Shown in pieces: positions 41,673 through 50,730 of a DNA stretch of 58,305 nt. How positions within the stretch are numbered: position 1 is the first letter of the stretch; every line of letters starts with the position of its first letter. The translations under genes and the position numbers were made by a program. Under the pieces are notes generated by a model that did not search any database, was not told where the DNA came from, and worked only from the letters and a program-made list of their open reading frames with translations. The DNA lies in the NCBI GenBank assembly GCA_963535465.1, contig CAUSWF010000008.1, forward strand, positions 1 to 58,305, read 5' to 3'. This DNA comes from CAUSWF01 sp963535465. GTDB lineage: Bacteria; Bacillota_I; Bacilli_A; RF39; UBA660.

Positions 41673-43970
41673 TTAAAATAGTTTTTCATATACTTCTTTG
41701 TAATTTTCTACAAGAATATATTCTAGATTATTTTTTATTTCTTCTGGTACTTCTGTTAAATCTTTTTCATTTTCTTTTGGTATAAATACTTTTTTTATTC
41801 CTGCTCTATGTGCACCAATTGATTTTTCTTTTAATCCACCAATCGGTAGTACTCTACCAGTTAATGTTATTTCTCCAGTCATTGAAATAGTATTTGATAC
41901 AGCTTGTTTTTTTAGCATACTAATTATTGCTGAAGTTAGGGCAATTCCAGCAGACGGTCCATCTTTTGGTACTGCTCCTTCTGGTGCATGAATATGAATG
42001 TCATTTTCTTCTAGTTGATTTTCTTCTACTCCTATTTCTTTTAAAATAGTCTTTACATAACTTATAGCTATTTTGCAAGATTCTTTCATTACTTCACCAA
42101 GAGAACCTGTAAGTATTAAATTTCCTTTTCCTTTATACATTGTAACTTCTATTGGTAGTATATCTCCTCCATATGAAGTATATGCCATTCCATTTACTAC
42201 TCCTATTTGAGTATCTTCATTTTTAGTATAATTGTATTTTTCTATACCTAAATATTTTTCTAATATTTTATCATCTACTTTTATGAAAGTTTTATTCTCT
42301 AGTAGTATTTCTTTTACTGCTTTTCTAAGTATTCTATCAATTACTCTTTCTAGTTCACGTACTCCCGCTTCTTTTGTATAATTTCTAATCATTTTCATTA
42401 TAGATTCATCAGTTATTTCTATATTAAGTTGAGTAAGACCTGAATTATCTAATGCTTTTGGTATTAAATATTTTACAGCAATATCATATTTTTCATACTC
42501 TGTATAACTAGACAATTCTATTATTTCTAAACGATCTTGTAGTTCATATGGAATTTGTTCTCTATAGTTTGCAGTTGCGATAAACATAACTTTTGATAAG
42601 TCATATTCTTCTTCTATATAGTGATCTTTAAATCTATCATTTTGTTCTTTATCTAGTACTTCTAATAATGCAGATGCAGGATCACCTTTGTAGTCTTTTG
42701 TCATCTTATCCAATTCATCTATTATAAATACTGGGTTTGATGTTCCTGCTTTTCTTAACCCTTCTATTATTCTTCCTGGATTAGAACCAATGTATGTTCT
42801 TCTGTGTCCAAATATCTCTGCTTCATCATTTATTCCACCTACGCTCATTTTTACACTTTTTCTATTTAGTGCTTTTGCGATAGATAATGCTAAAGATGTT
42901 TTACCTACTCCAGGCGGTCCTACTAAACATATTATAGGACTTTTTGAATCTGGATTGTTTTGTTTTATAGCGAGATACTCTATTATTCTTTCCTTAGCAT
43001 CATTTAAAGCATAATGAGTATTATCCATTGTTTCTTTTACTTCTTTTAAGTTTATTTTATCTTTAGTAAATACTTGCCATGGTAAATTTATCATCCAATC
43101 AATATATTCTCTTACCATACCTAATTCTGGTGAATTAGAATGCATTGATTCAAGTCTAGATATTTCTCTATTTATCTTTTCTTTTATATTTTTAGGACAT
43201 TTTAATTTAGATAATTTCTTTTTGAAATTACTGATTTCCATATCCTTAGTACTAGTTTCACCTAGTTCTTTTTGAATTTGTTTTATTTTTTCATTTAAGA
43301 AGTATTCTTTTTGTGTTTCATTTAATTCTTTATCTACTTCTTCTTCTATTTTTCTTTCTAATTGCTCCAACTTCATTTGCTCATGCATATCTCTTAGTAG
43401 CAATTTAGCTCTTTCTAACGGTTCAGTTATAGTAACATATTCCTTTTTAAATCTATAATCAATATCTAAAAATGATACAATTAAATCAGTTAATTGATCT
43501 AAAGATGGTGCAGTAGGTATTTGACTCATAATAGCATTTCCCATTGCTGGTGATACTTTTACATACTTGTCTAGAGTATTTATTAATAATTTGTAGTATA
43601 CTGGATCTTCTTCTTCATCATATGTAAATGATACTTGTTTATATGAGGCTTGATATATTGTATCTAATAATTTATAGTTATATATTTCTACTCTATATAA
43701 TCCTTCTACTACTATTCTTGTCTTGCCATTAGGAATATTCATCTTAAACTTTATTTTACCTAACACTCCGTATTTAGGTAGGTTTGTTATATCATCTTTA
43801 TCTTCTTCTATTGGATTTACTATTAATACTTCGCCAGTACTAGCATTATTTACTATATTATTTATATTTTCATCATAGATATTACTATATTCTACTCTTA
43901 CTTCATTTCCAGGTAATATAACCATATCATTTATTATTAAAACTAATAAGTCATTTGATTTCAATAGCAT
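41673..43970 (-). CDS. lon: ATP-dependent protease Lon
   Basis: A 765-aa LonA protease: an N-terminal substrate domain (about 1-200), an AAA+ module with CLVGPPGVGKTS and VFIIDELDKM, and a C-terminal protease domain with the Ser-Lys dyad (KDGPSAGIALTSA and GGLKEKSIGAHRAG). It degrades damaged and regulatory proteins. The ATG at 43970 follows GGAGG; the in-frame TTG at 43982 overlaps that site. Confidence 0.97.
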   Translation of the reverse strand: MLLKSNDLLVLIINDMVILPGNEVRVEYSNIYDENINNIVNNASTGEVLIVNPIEEDKDDITNLPKYGVLGKIKFKMNIPNGKTRIVVEGLYRVEIYNYKLLDTIYQASYKQVSFTYDEEEDPVYYKLLINTLDKYVKVSPAMGNAIMSQIPTAPSLDQLTDLIVSFLDIDYRFKKEYVTITEPLERAKLLLRDMHEQMKLEQLERKIEEEVDKELNETQKEYFLNEKIKQIQKELGETSTKDMEISNFKKKLSKLKCPKNIKEKINREISRLESMHSNSPELGMVREYIDWMINLPWQVFTKDKINLKEVKETMDNTHYALNDAKERIIEYLAIKQNNPDSKSPIICLVGPPGVGKTSLALSIAKALNRKSVKMSVGGINDEAEIFGHRRTYIGSNPGRIIEGLRKAGTSNPVFIIDELDKMTKDYKGDPASALLEVLDKEQNDRFKDHYIEEEYDLSKVMFIATANYREQIPYELQDRLEIIELSSYTEYEKYDIAVKYLIPKALDNSGLTQLNIEITDESIMKMIRNYTKEAGVRELERVIDRILRKAVKEILLENKTFIKVDDKILEKYLGIEKYNYTKNEDTQIGVVNGMAYTSYGGDILPIEVTMYKGKGNLILTGSLGEVMKESCKIAISYVKTILKEIGVEENQLEENDIHIHAPEGAVPKDGPSAGIALTSAIISMLKKQAVSNTISMTGEITLTGRVLPIGGLKEKSIGAHRAGIKKVFIPKENEKDLTEVPEEIKNNLEYILVENYKEVYEKLF

Positions 43971-44000
43971 ATTCACCTCCAATTTTTGATACTGCTTTCT

Positions 44001-44028
44001 ATTATATAGTAAATCATATTTTTTTCAA
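44001..44028 (-). promoter_or_regulatory. Promoter of lon
   Basis: TTGAAA (44023-44028), a 16-base spacer and TATAAT (44001-44006) lie on the minus strand, 31 bases before the start codon. I see no CIRCE or CtsR box. Confidence 0.65.
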
Positions 44029-44060
44029 TAGAAAATGTTCTTTATTTTTAATTTATATAA

Positions 44061-44085
44061 ATAAAAAAAGTGATTTAAATCACTT
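44061..44085 (-). terminator. Terminator of trigger factor
   Basis: A perfect palindrome AAGTGATTTAAATCACTT (44068-44085) is followed by seven T on the minus strand, directly at the tig stop codon. Confidence 0.75.
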
Positions 44086-45375
44086 CTATTTATTTAATTC
44101 TTTTAATGTATTAATTGTCTTATGCATTAAGAAATCATACTTGAATATTTCTTTTCCATTATACTCTTTTAATAAGTCTTCTTTTGTAGTTTGGAAGTCT
44201 TTAGCTACTTTTTCTATTTCTTTATCTAATTCTTCATCAGTAATATCTATTTTTTCTAAATTCTTAATTTCTTCTAACATTAGACGGTATAAAACATTCT
44301 TATATGCTTCTTTTTCAAATTGATTATGTAAATCTTCATGAGTTGTATTTGTAAATTGATGATACATTTCAAGTGTTAATCCTTGGTGAGATAATTGATG
44401 TTCAAATCTATGAATCATTTCATGTATTTCATCATCTACTAATTCTTCAGGGATATCTACTTCAACATTTTTAGCTACTTCTTCTAATAGACTTTCTTCA
44501 TATTTATATTCAGCAGCTTGTTCTTTTTGTGCAGTTAAATTTTTCTTAATTTCTTCTTTAAGAGTCTTTTCATCTGTTACATCTTTCATTCCTAAATCTT
44601 CGAAGAATTCTTCATCTAATTTTCTTGCGACTTTTTCTTTTATTTCATTTACTTTAACTTTGAATACAACTTTAGCTCCTGCTAAATCTTTTGCACCATA
44701 GTTTTCTGGGAATGTTAATTCGATGTCTTTTTCATCTCCTTGTTTCATTCCTACTACTGCGTCTTCAAATCCTGGAATAAATGTATTTGATCCGATTTCT
44801 AGAGAATAATTTTCTCCTTTTCCTCCATCAAATGCTACACCGTCTTTGAATCCTTCAAAATCGATTATTGCGATATCTCCTTTAGCTACTTTAGAACCTT
44901 CTTTTTTAACAGCTAATTCTTCATACTTAGTAAGTAATTTTTTAACTTCTTCTTCTATTTCTTCTTTCTTAACTGTTACTTTTTCTTTTTCTACTTTTAA
45001 TCCTTTGTATTTTTTAATTTTTACTGTTGGTTTTGTAATAATAGTAAATTTAAATTCTACTCCATTTTCATCAATACTTTTGATATCAACTGATGGTTGT
45101 ACTACTGGGATTAATTTAGAATCTTTTAATGCTTCTACATAAGCAACTTGTACTAATGTATCAGCAGCATCTAAATATAGAGATTCTTTACCAAAATTCT
45201 TTTCGTAGACATTTCTTGGTACTTTACCAGCACGGAATCCATCTACTTTAACAGTCTTTTGTTTCTTAGCAAATGCTTCATCTATTGCCTTTGCCCATCT
45301 TTCTCCATCTATTTTTACAACTACTTCATGAAGATATTCTTTTGTAGTCTTTTTTGTTTCTTTTTCTTTTGCCAT
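44086..45375 (-). CDS. tig: Trigger factor, ribosome-bound chaperone and prolyl isomerase
   Basis: A 429-aa protein with the N-terminal ribosome-binding domain (VDGFRAGKVPRNVYEKNFG), the FKBP-type isomerase domain (GDIAIIDFEGFKDGVAF, FIPGFEDAVVGMKQGD) and the C-terminal helical chaperone arms. The ATG at 45375 follows GGAGGAAA. It has a near-consensus promoter and its own terminator, so it is a single-gene unit upstream of lon. Confidence 0.97.
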   Translation of the reverse strand: MAKEKETKKTTKEYLHEVVVKIDGERWAKAIDEAFAKKQKTVKVDGFRAGKVPRNVYEKNFGKESLYLDAADTLVQVAYVEALKDSKLIPVVQPSVDIKSIDENGVEFKFTIITKPTVKIKKYKGLKVEKEKVTVKKEEIEEEVKKLLTKYEELAVKKEGSKVAKGDIAIIDFEGFKDGVAFDGGKGENYSLEIGSNTFIPGFEDAVVGMKQGDEKDIELTFPENYGAKDLAGAKVVFKVKVNEIKEKVARKLDEEFFEDLGMKDVTDEKTLKEEIKKNLTAQKEQAAEYKYEESLLEEVAKNVEVDIPEELVDDEIHEMIHRFEHQLSHQGLTLEMYHQFTNTTHEDLHNQFEKEAYKNVLYRLMLEEIKNLEKIDITDEELDKEIEKVAKDFQTTKEDLLKEYNGKEIFKYDFLMHKTINTLKELNK

Positions 45376-45395
45376 ACTTTCCTCCATCGCTATAT

Positions 45396-45424
45396 ATTAT
45401 AATATATTCTTAATTTTATATCAA
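45396..45424 (-). promoter_or_regulatory. Promoter of tig
   Basis: TTGATA (45419-45424), a 17-base spacer and TATAAT (45396-45401) lie on the minus strand, 20 bases before the ATG. Confidence 0.7.
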
Positions 45425-45436
45425 TTAAAAGATATA

Positions 45437-46516
45437 CTATTCTATATCAGATTTATTTTCTAATAATTTTTCTACATCAACATTTGATATACTTTCAAAT
45501 TTTTTAGATATTTTATCTGTTGTTATAGATACATTTTCTATATCTTTTGTAACTGTTTCAATACTTCTTGATAATTTGTTCCATCTTTCCCTATATCTTG
45601 CAAATTCTATTCCTAATTTATTTAATTCATCATGTATTACTTGAGTATATTTATCTCTTTCCATATTCTTTATAATCATTTGAATTACTGTAAGTGTTGA
45701 TATTAATGTAGTTGGTGAAGTTATCCAAACATGTTTTTTATATGCATAATCTATTATATCTTGATAATATGCATTTACTTCAGCAAATATTGCTTCTGCT
45801 GGTAAGAATAACATTGCTTGATTAGCAGTTAGTCCTTCTATTATATATTTAGATGATATTGCATCTATATGAGACTTCATATCTAATTTAAATGCTTTTT
45901 CTGCCATAGTTCTTTCTTCATTAGATTTATTTCTATCTACCATTGTTCTATAGTGCTCTAATGGAAATTTTGAGTCTATGCAGATTGTTCCTAGTGGAAG
46001 TGGTGCAAAAAGTACTGAGTCTGCTATTACACCTGTTGGTAGTTTATATTGTATTTGATATATTGAATCATTCTTTTCACCAAAGACATTTTTTAAAATA
46101 TGATTTAGGGTTACTTCTCCAAATATACCTCTTGTCTTCTTATCTGTTAGAATACTTTCTAATGAAACGATATCAGTAGATAGAGTTTCTATTTTCTTTT
46201 GAGCTTCATCTATTTTAGATAGACGCTCTACTACATTTAAGAATGTCTTATTTGTTTTTTCAAAATTTTCATCTAGTCTTTCATTTACTTTTTCATTTAT
46301 CATTAGTAATCTTTTTTCTAGTGATTCATTTAACTTAATAAAATCATTATTTAAATCTCTAGCTAGTTTATTTTGAAATTCATTTATAGATTTAGTTGTT
46401 TCTAATTCTAATTTACCTAATCTTTCTGTTATATTCGATTCATTTATATTTTTTGTTACTGATACTACTGCAATTATTATATTAATTATTAGTAGTAATA
46501 TTATTATATATTCCAT
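45437..46516 (-). CDS. rmuC: RmuC-family DNA recombination protein
   Basis: A 359-aa protein with an N-terminal membrane helix, a coiled coil (about 25-115) and the RmuC nuclease-like domain (KKTRGIFGEVTLNHILKNVFG, DSKFPLEHYRTM, LFLPAEAIFAEV). E. coli RmuC limits recombination between short inverted repeats; the anchored family has recently been linked to defence against mobile DNA. The ATG at 46516 follows GGAGG. It lies just after the terminator of the secretion operon. Confidence 0.92.
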   Translation of the reverse strand: MEYIIILLLIINIIIAVVSVTKNINESNITERLGKLELETTKSINEFQNKLARDLNNDFIKLNESLEKRLLMINEKVNERLDENFEKTNKTFLNVVERLSKIDEAQKKIETLSTDIVSLESILTDKKTRGIFGEVTLNHILKNVFGEKNDSIYQIQYKLPTGVIADSVLFAPLPLGTICIDSKFPLEHYRTMVDRNKSNEERTMAEKAFKLDMKSHIDAISSKYIIEGLTANQAMLFLPAEAIFAEVNAYYQDIIDYAYKKHVWITSPTTLISTLTVIQMIIKNMERDKYTQVIHDELNKLGIEFARYRERWNKLSRSIETVTKDIENVSITTDKISKKFESISNVDVEKLLENKSDIE

Positions 46517-46561
46517 ATTAGCCTCCAAATATATTATACATTGTGAGTTTTACTTTTTCTA

Positions 46562-46583
46562 CAAAAAAAGGAGTTATACTCCT
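46562..46583 (-). terminator. Terminator of the T4SS-like operon
   Basis: AGGAG-TTATA-CTCCT (46569-46583) is followed by seven T on the minus strand. It overlaps the stop of the last gene of the secretion operon. Confidence 0.75.
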
Positions 46584-47838
46584 ATTTTACAATGTATGGA
46601 TTGTCTTCTGTTCCACTACCACCAGCAATTACTGTACTATCTTTTATAGCAATTGTTGCTCTTACTGAGATTATTGAATTTGTTGGTGTTAATTTAACTT
46701 TTTTCCACTGTATAGCATATGCTTTATCAGTAGTATCAGCAAGTGGTGTTGCTAACCACCAAGTGTGAGTTTTACCTGTTGTTAAGTAGTTATAGTTAGA
46801 ACATGTTGGATTTTCTGCAGATACACAATTCTTATCAGTTGATGCTTGCATGAATTCATATGTACTTAATAGCCCTACTTTTGTTTCTACTTTTTCTCTA
46901 CATTCAATTGCTCCATCTAATCCTTGTGCTCCTTTTGCACGAGATGCAATACACATTTCATATGGAATCATCATTGATTTATCTTTTTTAGTAAATAATA
47001 TTTCATCTTTACTATCTTTTTCTTTATAAATATAATCTAATTTTTCTCTTAGTCTAGATGTCATAAAATTATTTATTCCACTGTTAAATTTTTGAGATGT
47101 ATTATATCTATCATCATATGCAGAAACATAATTATTTGTACTTGTTGATATTAATATTACTTTATTATCAGAAGTTATTTTTACTATTCTCCATAATCCC
47201 TTTTCTAGTTTTACATAGTTGTTTACTATTTCACCTCTAAATACGTAATCATTATTAATCTTATATAATCCATATCCTTCAGTTGTAACTTTATTATTTT
47301 CTTTAACTGCTTCTCCAAGTGAAGATGTTTTATAATTATTTCCACAACTTAGATATGGTGTATAAGTGTAACTGTTTCCATCATTATGTACTACTACTTT
47401 TCCTGTACAATCGGCATTTTTCTTACCATATGATGAGAAATCTTTCATATATCCATTAGATATTAATGTATCACTTGATACTTCTGTATCATTACCTGTT
47501 GATGGTAAATAGTTTTTATGTTCATTCATATATTTTTCTGATGATTGTTTTAATACTTTCTCTAGTTTTTCATATGAATAATTTTTTACTCCTAATAGTG
47601 AAAATAAGAATATTACTAGTAATAATAGAGCTACTACTATTGCTACACCAAAAATATATAAAAATAGTTTCTTTTTATCAGAAGGAGTATTTTCTTCTTC
47701 TACTCCTTCTTCTTCATAATCTTCTTCTTGATATGAAGTTATAGAGTCATCTATTAGATCCTCTTCATCATTATCTTTATTATCTTTTTCTTCTACCTCT
47801 TGTTCTACAGTAGTTAATTCTTTTTCTTTATCTTCCAT
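46582..47838 (-). CDS. DUF6273-like surface protein anchored by one helix, last gene of the T4SS-like operon
   Basis: A 418-aa protein with an acidic cytoplasmic head of about 55 residues, one membrane helix (about 58-82) and a large outer domain. The outer part has the elements YEKLEKVLKQSSEKYMNEHK (pilin-like helix after the membrane), ENGLWRIVKI-type strands (KLEKGLWRIVKITSDNKVIL) and the C-terminal WWLATP motif seen in DUF6273-like and FISUMP-type surface domains. Paired cysteines suggest disulfides. It follows virD4 by 14 bases. A role at the cell surface of the machine, for example in adhesion, is inference. Confidence 0.65.
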   Translation of the reverse strand: MEDKEKELTTVEQEVEEKDNKDNDEEDLIDDSITSYQEEDYEEEGVEEENTPSDKKKLFLYIFGVAIVVALLLLVIFLFSLLGVKNYSYEKLEKVLKQSSEKYMNEHKNYLPSTGNDTEVSSDTLISNGYMKDFSSYGKKNADCTGKVVVHNDGNSYTYTPYLSCGNNYKTSSLGEAVKENNKVTTEGYGLYKINNDYVFRGEIVNNYVKLEKGLWRIVKITSDNKVILISTSTNNYVSAYDDRYNTSQKFNSGINNFMTSRLREKLDYIYKEKDSKDEILFTKKDKSMMIPYEMCIASRAKGAQGLDGAIECREKVETKVGLLSTYEFMQASTDKNCVSAENPTCSNYNYLTTGKTHTWWLATPLADTTDKAYAIQWKKVKLTPTNSIISVRATIAIKDSTVIAGGSGTEDNPYIVK

Positions 47839-47852
47839 AACCGTACCTCCTA

Positions 47853-49937
47853 TTAATTATCAAAGAAATCATCAAAGAAGTCATCATCATCATCATCTTC
47901 ATCTTCAATCTTAATTTCTTTAACTTCTTTCTTACTAGCAACTGGTTTTTCTTCAGGTATTTTAGCTTGTTTTGTTTCTTTTTCTTTTGTTTCTTTTTCT
48001 TTTGTTTCTTTTTCTTTCGCTTCTTTTTCAATTGCTGCTATCTTAGCATTTATTTTTCTTGCTAGTTCATCTGTATCTATTGAAATGTCATCGTCATCAT
48101 CGTCTTCTACTGGTTGTAAAGGTTGTCTTCTAACAGTTTGTTGTAAGAATGGATTAAATGGCATTCCTCCTGGTGTAAATGGTCTATTATCATCATCATT
48201 TCCTTCTTCTTGTAGTTGAGCAAGTAGTTGACGACGTTTTTCTGCTTTAACGAATTCCTTTATATCAAATGTCGCAACTGGTCTTTTCTTTCTAGTTGGG
48301 TATGTTGCTAAAGGATATTTTTTACCCCAATCTAATTTAAAGTCTGGTGTAAAATGTGTTTTAAATGGTTGTAGACGTAATCTCTTAATAATTACATCAA
48401 ATTGTTTCATTGTTTGTAAGTCTGATATTGTAACTAGTGGAGTTGATGCTGTCTTATCATCTTTTTTAGATTTAACTTCTCCACATAGTTTAGATATTTC
48501 TTCTAACGCTTTTAATTCTGATGTTATTAAGTATATTATATTACTACAGTTACCTTTGATAGTTTCTGCTTCTTTTTCTCCATATACTTGATCTAATTGT
48601 GCAAAGTTTTGAACTATCATAGTAAGTCTTATTGCACGAGATCTTGCAGCTGTTATCATTGTTGTAACGTCTTTTAATGGTGGCATGTTAGCAAACTCAT
48701 CTAGTAAGAAGTTTGTTCTTACTGGTAGACGTCCTCCTGCTTTTTGAGCAGTTGCGATTAATGTTTCATAAATTTGTTTAATTAATATTGTTGCTAAGGC
48801 ATGATATGTTTTCTTTTCATCTTGTATTACTATAAATACTGCTGTTGGTTTTTCTCCAATTGATTTTAAATCTATATCACTATATGATAACATTTCACTT
48901 AAGTTTTCACGTGATGCGAATATTTTAATCTTTTGTTTAAATACTGATAATATTGATCCTTTAGTTTCATTTGGTGCCATAAGTGTAGATGAAGCATTTA
49001 TAGCTGCTGTTGAATTTGGGTCTTTCATATCAAAATATGATTTTATATAAGTTGTACCATTAAACTTTTCTTCTCCAATTGTTGACATTAAAGATATTGA
49101 GTTTATATTTATTTCTTCTTGTTTGGCATCATCAAATAAAGCCATAGCTAATCCTGAAAAATAATCTGCTGATGTATTTTGCCAGAATGGGTCATCTTTA
49201 GCATCTTCATCATGTAATATATTTACTGCTAAGTCATCAAGTAATTCTACTGCTTTATCTTTATTTCCAGCTTTATACATTTGATATGGTAAATCTAATG
49301 GATTCCATGAATTACCATTTTGTGGATCACGGAAGTTTAATAATAGAATTTGGTATCCTTTAGCTCTTAGCATATTAGATGTCTTTTCATATATTTCACC
49401 CTTAGGGTCTGTTATAATCATTGACTCTCTTGCTTTAGCTAGATTTTTAACAGTTGGTAGTATAACAGTTTGTGTTTTACCTGATCCTGTTGCTCCTATA
49501 ACTAGAGTATGATATTCTCCATTATCTACCCACATCTTTTCCTTTTTAATCATTAAAGGAATACCTGCTGCTTTAGATTTCAAAGCCTTTATCTCTACTT
49601 CGGCTACTCCATTATCATTTTGAATTTCTTTATCTTTTGCCCATCTAGAATAACCTTTATCTTTTTTATGTAATGATATTCCAAAACCTTTTTCTCTTTC
49701 AAAAAAATAACTAGATGCAGTTGCAAACATTCCACCTAAAGATAAAATGTATATTGCAATTGTTCCTGATATTAGGTGTGGTTCAAACGCTGGGAATGGG
49801 TTTATACCTGAAAATTCTCCTGTTCTTACAAATGTTCCTAGATTAGCAACACCTAGTGATACTATAAATAATAGCAATATTGCAAATAATGCAAATAATG
49901 CGAAATCTTCTGGTTCTCCTCTAAATCTAAATTTCAT
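47853..49937 (-). CDS. virD4: VirD4/TraG-type coupling ATPase
   Basis: A 694-aa type IV coupling protein. Two N-terminal membrane helices (about 12-33 and 57-78), Walker A IGATGSGKTQT (147-157), the TraG motif MIITDPKGEIYEKTS and Walker B NFLLDEFANMPPL with the following RSRAIRLTMIVQNFAQL are all present. Coupling proteins select substrates and feed them to the secretion channel. A low-complexity KEKET repeat and an acidic DDDDDFFDDFF tail end the protein. The presence of VirD4 without a relaxase in the operon means either protein secretion or a relaxase encoded elsewhere. Confidence 0.95.
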   Translation of the reverse strand: MKFRFRGEPEDFALFALFAILLLFIVSLGVANLGTFVRTGEFSGINPFPAFEPHLISGTIAIYILSLGGMFATASSYFFEREKGFGISLHKKDKGYSRWAKDKEIQNDNGVAEVEIKALKSKAAGIPLMIKKEKMWVDNGEYHTLVIGATGSGKTQTVILPTVKNLAKARESMIITDPKGEIYEKTSNMLRAKGYQILLLNFRDPQNGNSWNPLDLPYQMYKAGNKDKAVELLDDLAVNILHDEDAKDDPFWQNTSADYFSGLAMALFDDAKQEEININSISLMSTIGEEKFNGTTYIKSYFDMKDPNSTAAINASSTLMAPNETKGSILSVFKQKIKIFASRENLSEMLSYSDIDLKSIGEKPTAVFIVIQDEKKTYHALATILIKQIYETLIATAQKAGGRLPVRTNFLLDEFANMPPLKDVTTMITAARSRAIRLTMIVQNFAQLDQVYGEKEAETIKGNCSNIIYLITSELKALEEISKLCGEVKSKKDDKTASTPLVTISDLQTMKQFDVIIKRLRLQPFKTHFTPDFKLDWGKKYPLATYPTRKKRPVATFDIKEFVKAEKRRQLLAQLQEEGNDDDNRPFTPGGMPFNPFLQQTVRRQPLQPVEDDDDDDISIDTDELARKINAKIAAIEKEAKEKETKEKETKEKETKQAKIPEEKPVASKKEVKEIKIEDEDDDDDDFFDDFFDN
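47970..48029 (-). repeat. 15-bp tandem repeat in virD4
   Basis: Three exact units TTTTGTTTCTTTTTC (47970-48014) and a fourth degenerate unit (48015-48029) encode KEKET repeats in the C-terminal linker of VirD4. Unit number could change by slippage without breaking the frame. Confidence 0.85.
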
Positions 49938-49979
49938 GTCATCACTCCTACGTCTTTTTCATTTATTATAACATATCTG

Positions 49980-50720
49980 TTATAGTTTAATATTATCAAA
50001 TTTATTATTTTTATATTTATATATATAGATATCTGGTTCTTCTCTACTAAACTTATTACAATAAACTAATAAATTATTTTCTTTATTAAGTTCAAACATC
50101 GCATTTATTGTAATTCTACATCCAGATAATCCTGTAGTATTATCTTTCTTTTTATAAATATCTATTATTTTATTATCTTTTATCATGAACGCTACTGTTA
50201 TAGTAGATGTTCTATCTATATTTACATTATATGCATTAGATATGCTGTATATTTCTTCATTTGTACCATCATTATCTATATCTAATACATATTTTTTTGT
50301 AATTAGAGTTTCTTTATGTTCCGATAAATTATTATTTTCCAAATAAGCATCTACTACTCTTTCATCGTAGTCTTTTTCTTCTACCATTTTCATTGTTAGT
50401 ACTTTATTAGGCAGACCTATTAGAAAACCATTATAATTTATTGGTTCTTTTTTACTATTAAATATATAAAGTATATCATCATATACTAGATATTCATTAC
50501 CAATATATTTATTATCTATATAAATATCATATTTAGACCAATTAATACTATTTAATTGATTAGTTTTACTCCATGTCTTTTTACTATATGTAATTATATG
50601 ATTAGGTGTCACTATACTAGTATTTTGACTATTAAGATAGTTTTGATATACTCCATAACTTAATATTATGATTGTAATTATTATTATAAATAGTATACCT
50701 ATAAAATATTTTTTCTTCAT
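49980..50720 (-). CDS. Membrane-anchored protein with a VCBS-like calcium loop, T4SS-like operon
   Basis: A 246-aa protein with one N-terminal hydrophobic segment (about 6-24) and an outer domain containing DIDNDGTNEEIY, a calcium-binding DxDxDG loop as in VCBS/FG-GAP repeats. The ATG at 50720 follows AAAGGAG and is preferred over an upstream in-frame start at 50750. It lies between the wall enzyme and virD4, so it likely belongs to the extracytoplasmic part of the machine. No homologue can be named. Confidence 0.6.
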   Translation of the reverse strand: MKKKYFIGILFIIIITIIILSYGVYQNYLNSQNTSIVTPNHIITYSKKTWSKTNQLNSINWSKYDIYIDNKYIGNEYLVYDDILYIFNSKKEPINYNGFLIGLPNKVLTMKMVEEKDYDERVVDAYLENNNLSEHKETLITKKYVLDIDNDGTNEEIYSISNAYNVNIDRTSTITVAFMIKDNKIIDIYKKKDNTTGLSGCRITINAMFELNKENNLLVYCNKFSREEPDIYIYKYKNNKFDNIKL

Positions 50721-50730
50721 AATATCTCCT

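Noticed and set aside
47828..48031. Lysine-rich open frame of 67 codons
   Set aside because: It is a shadow of the KEKET repeat and acidic tail of virD4 in another frame.
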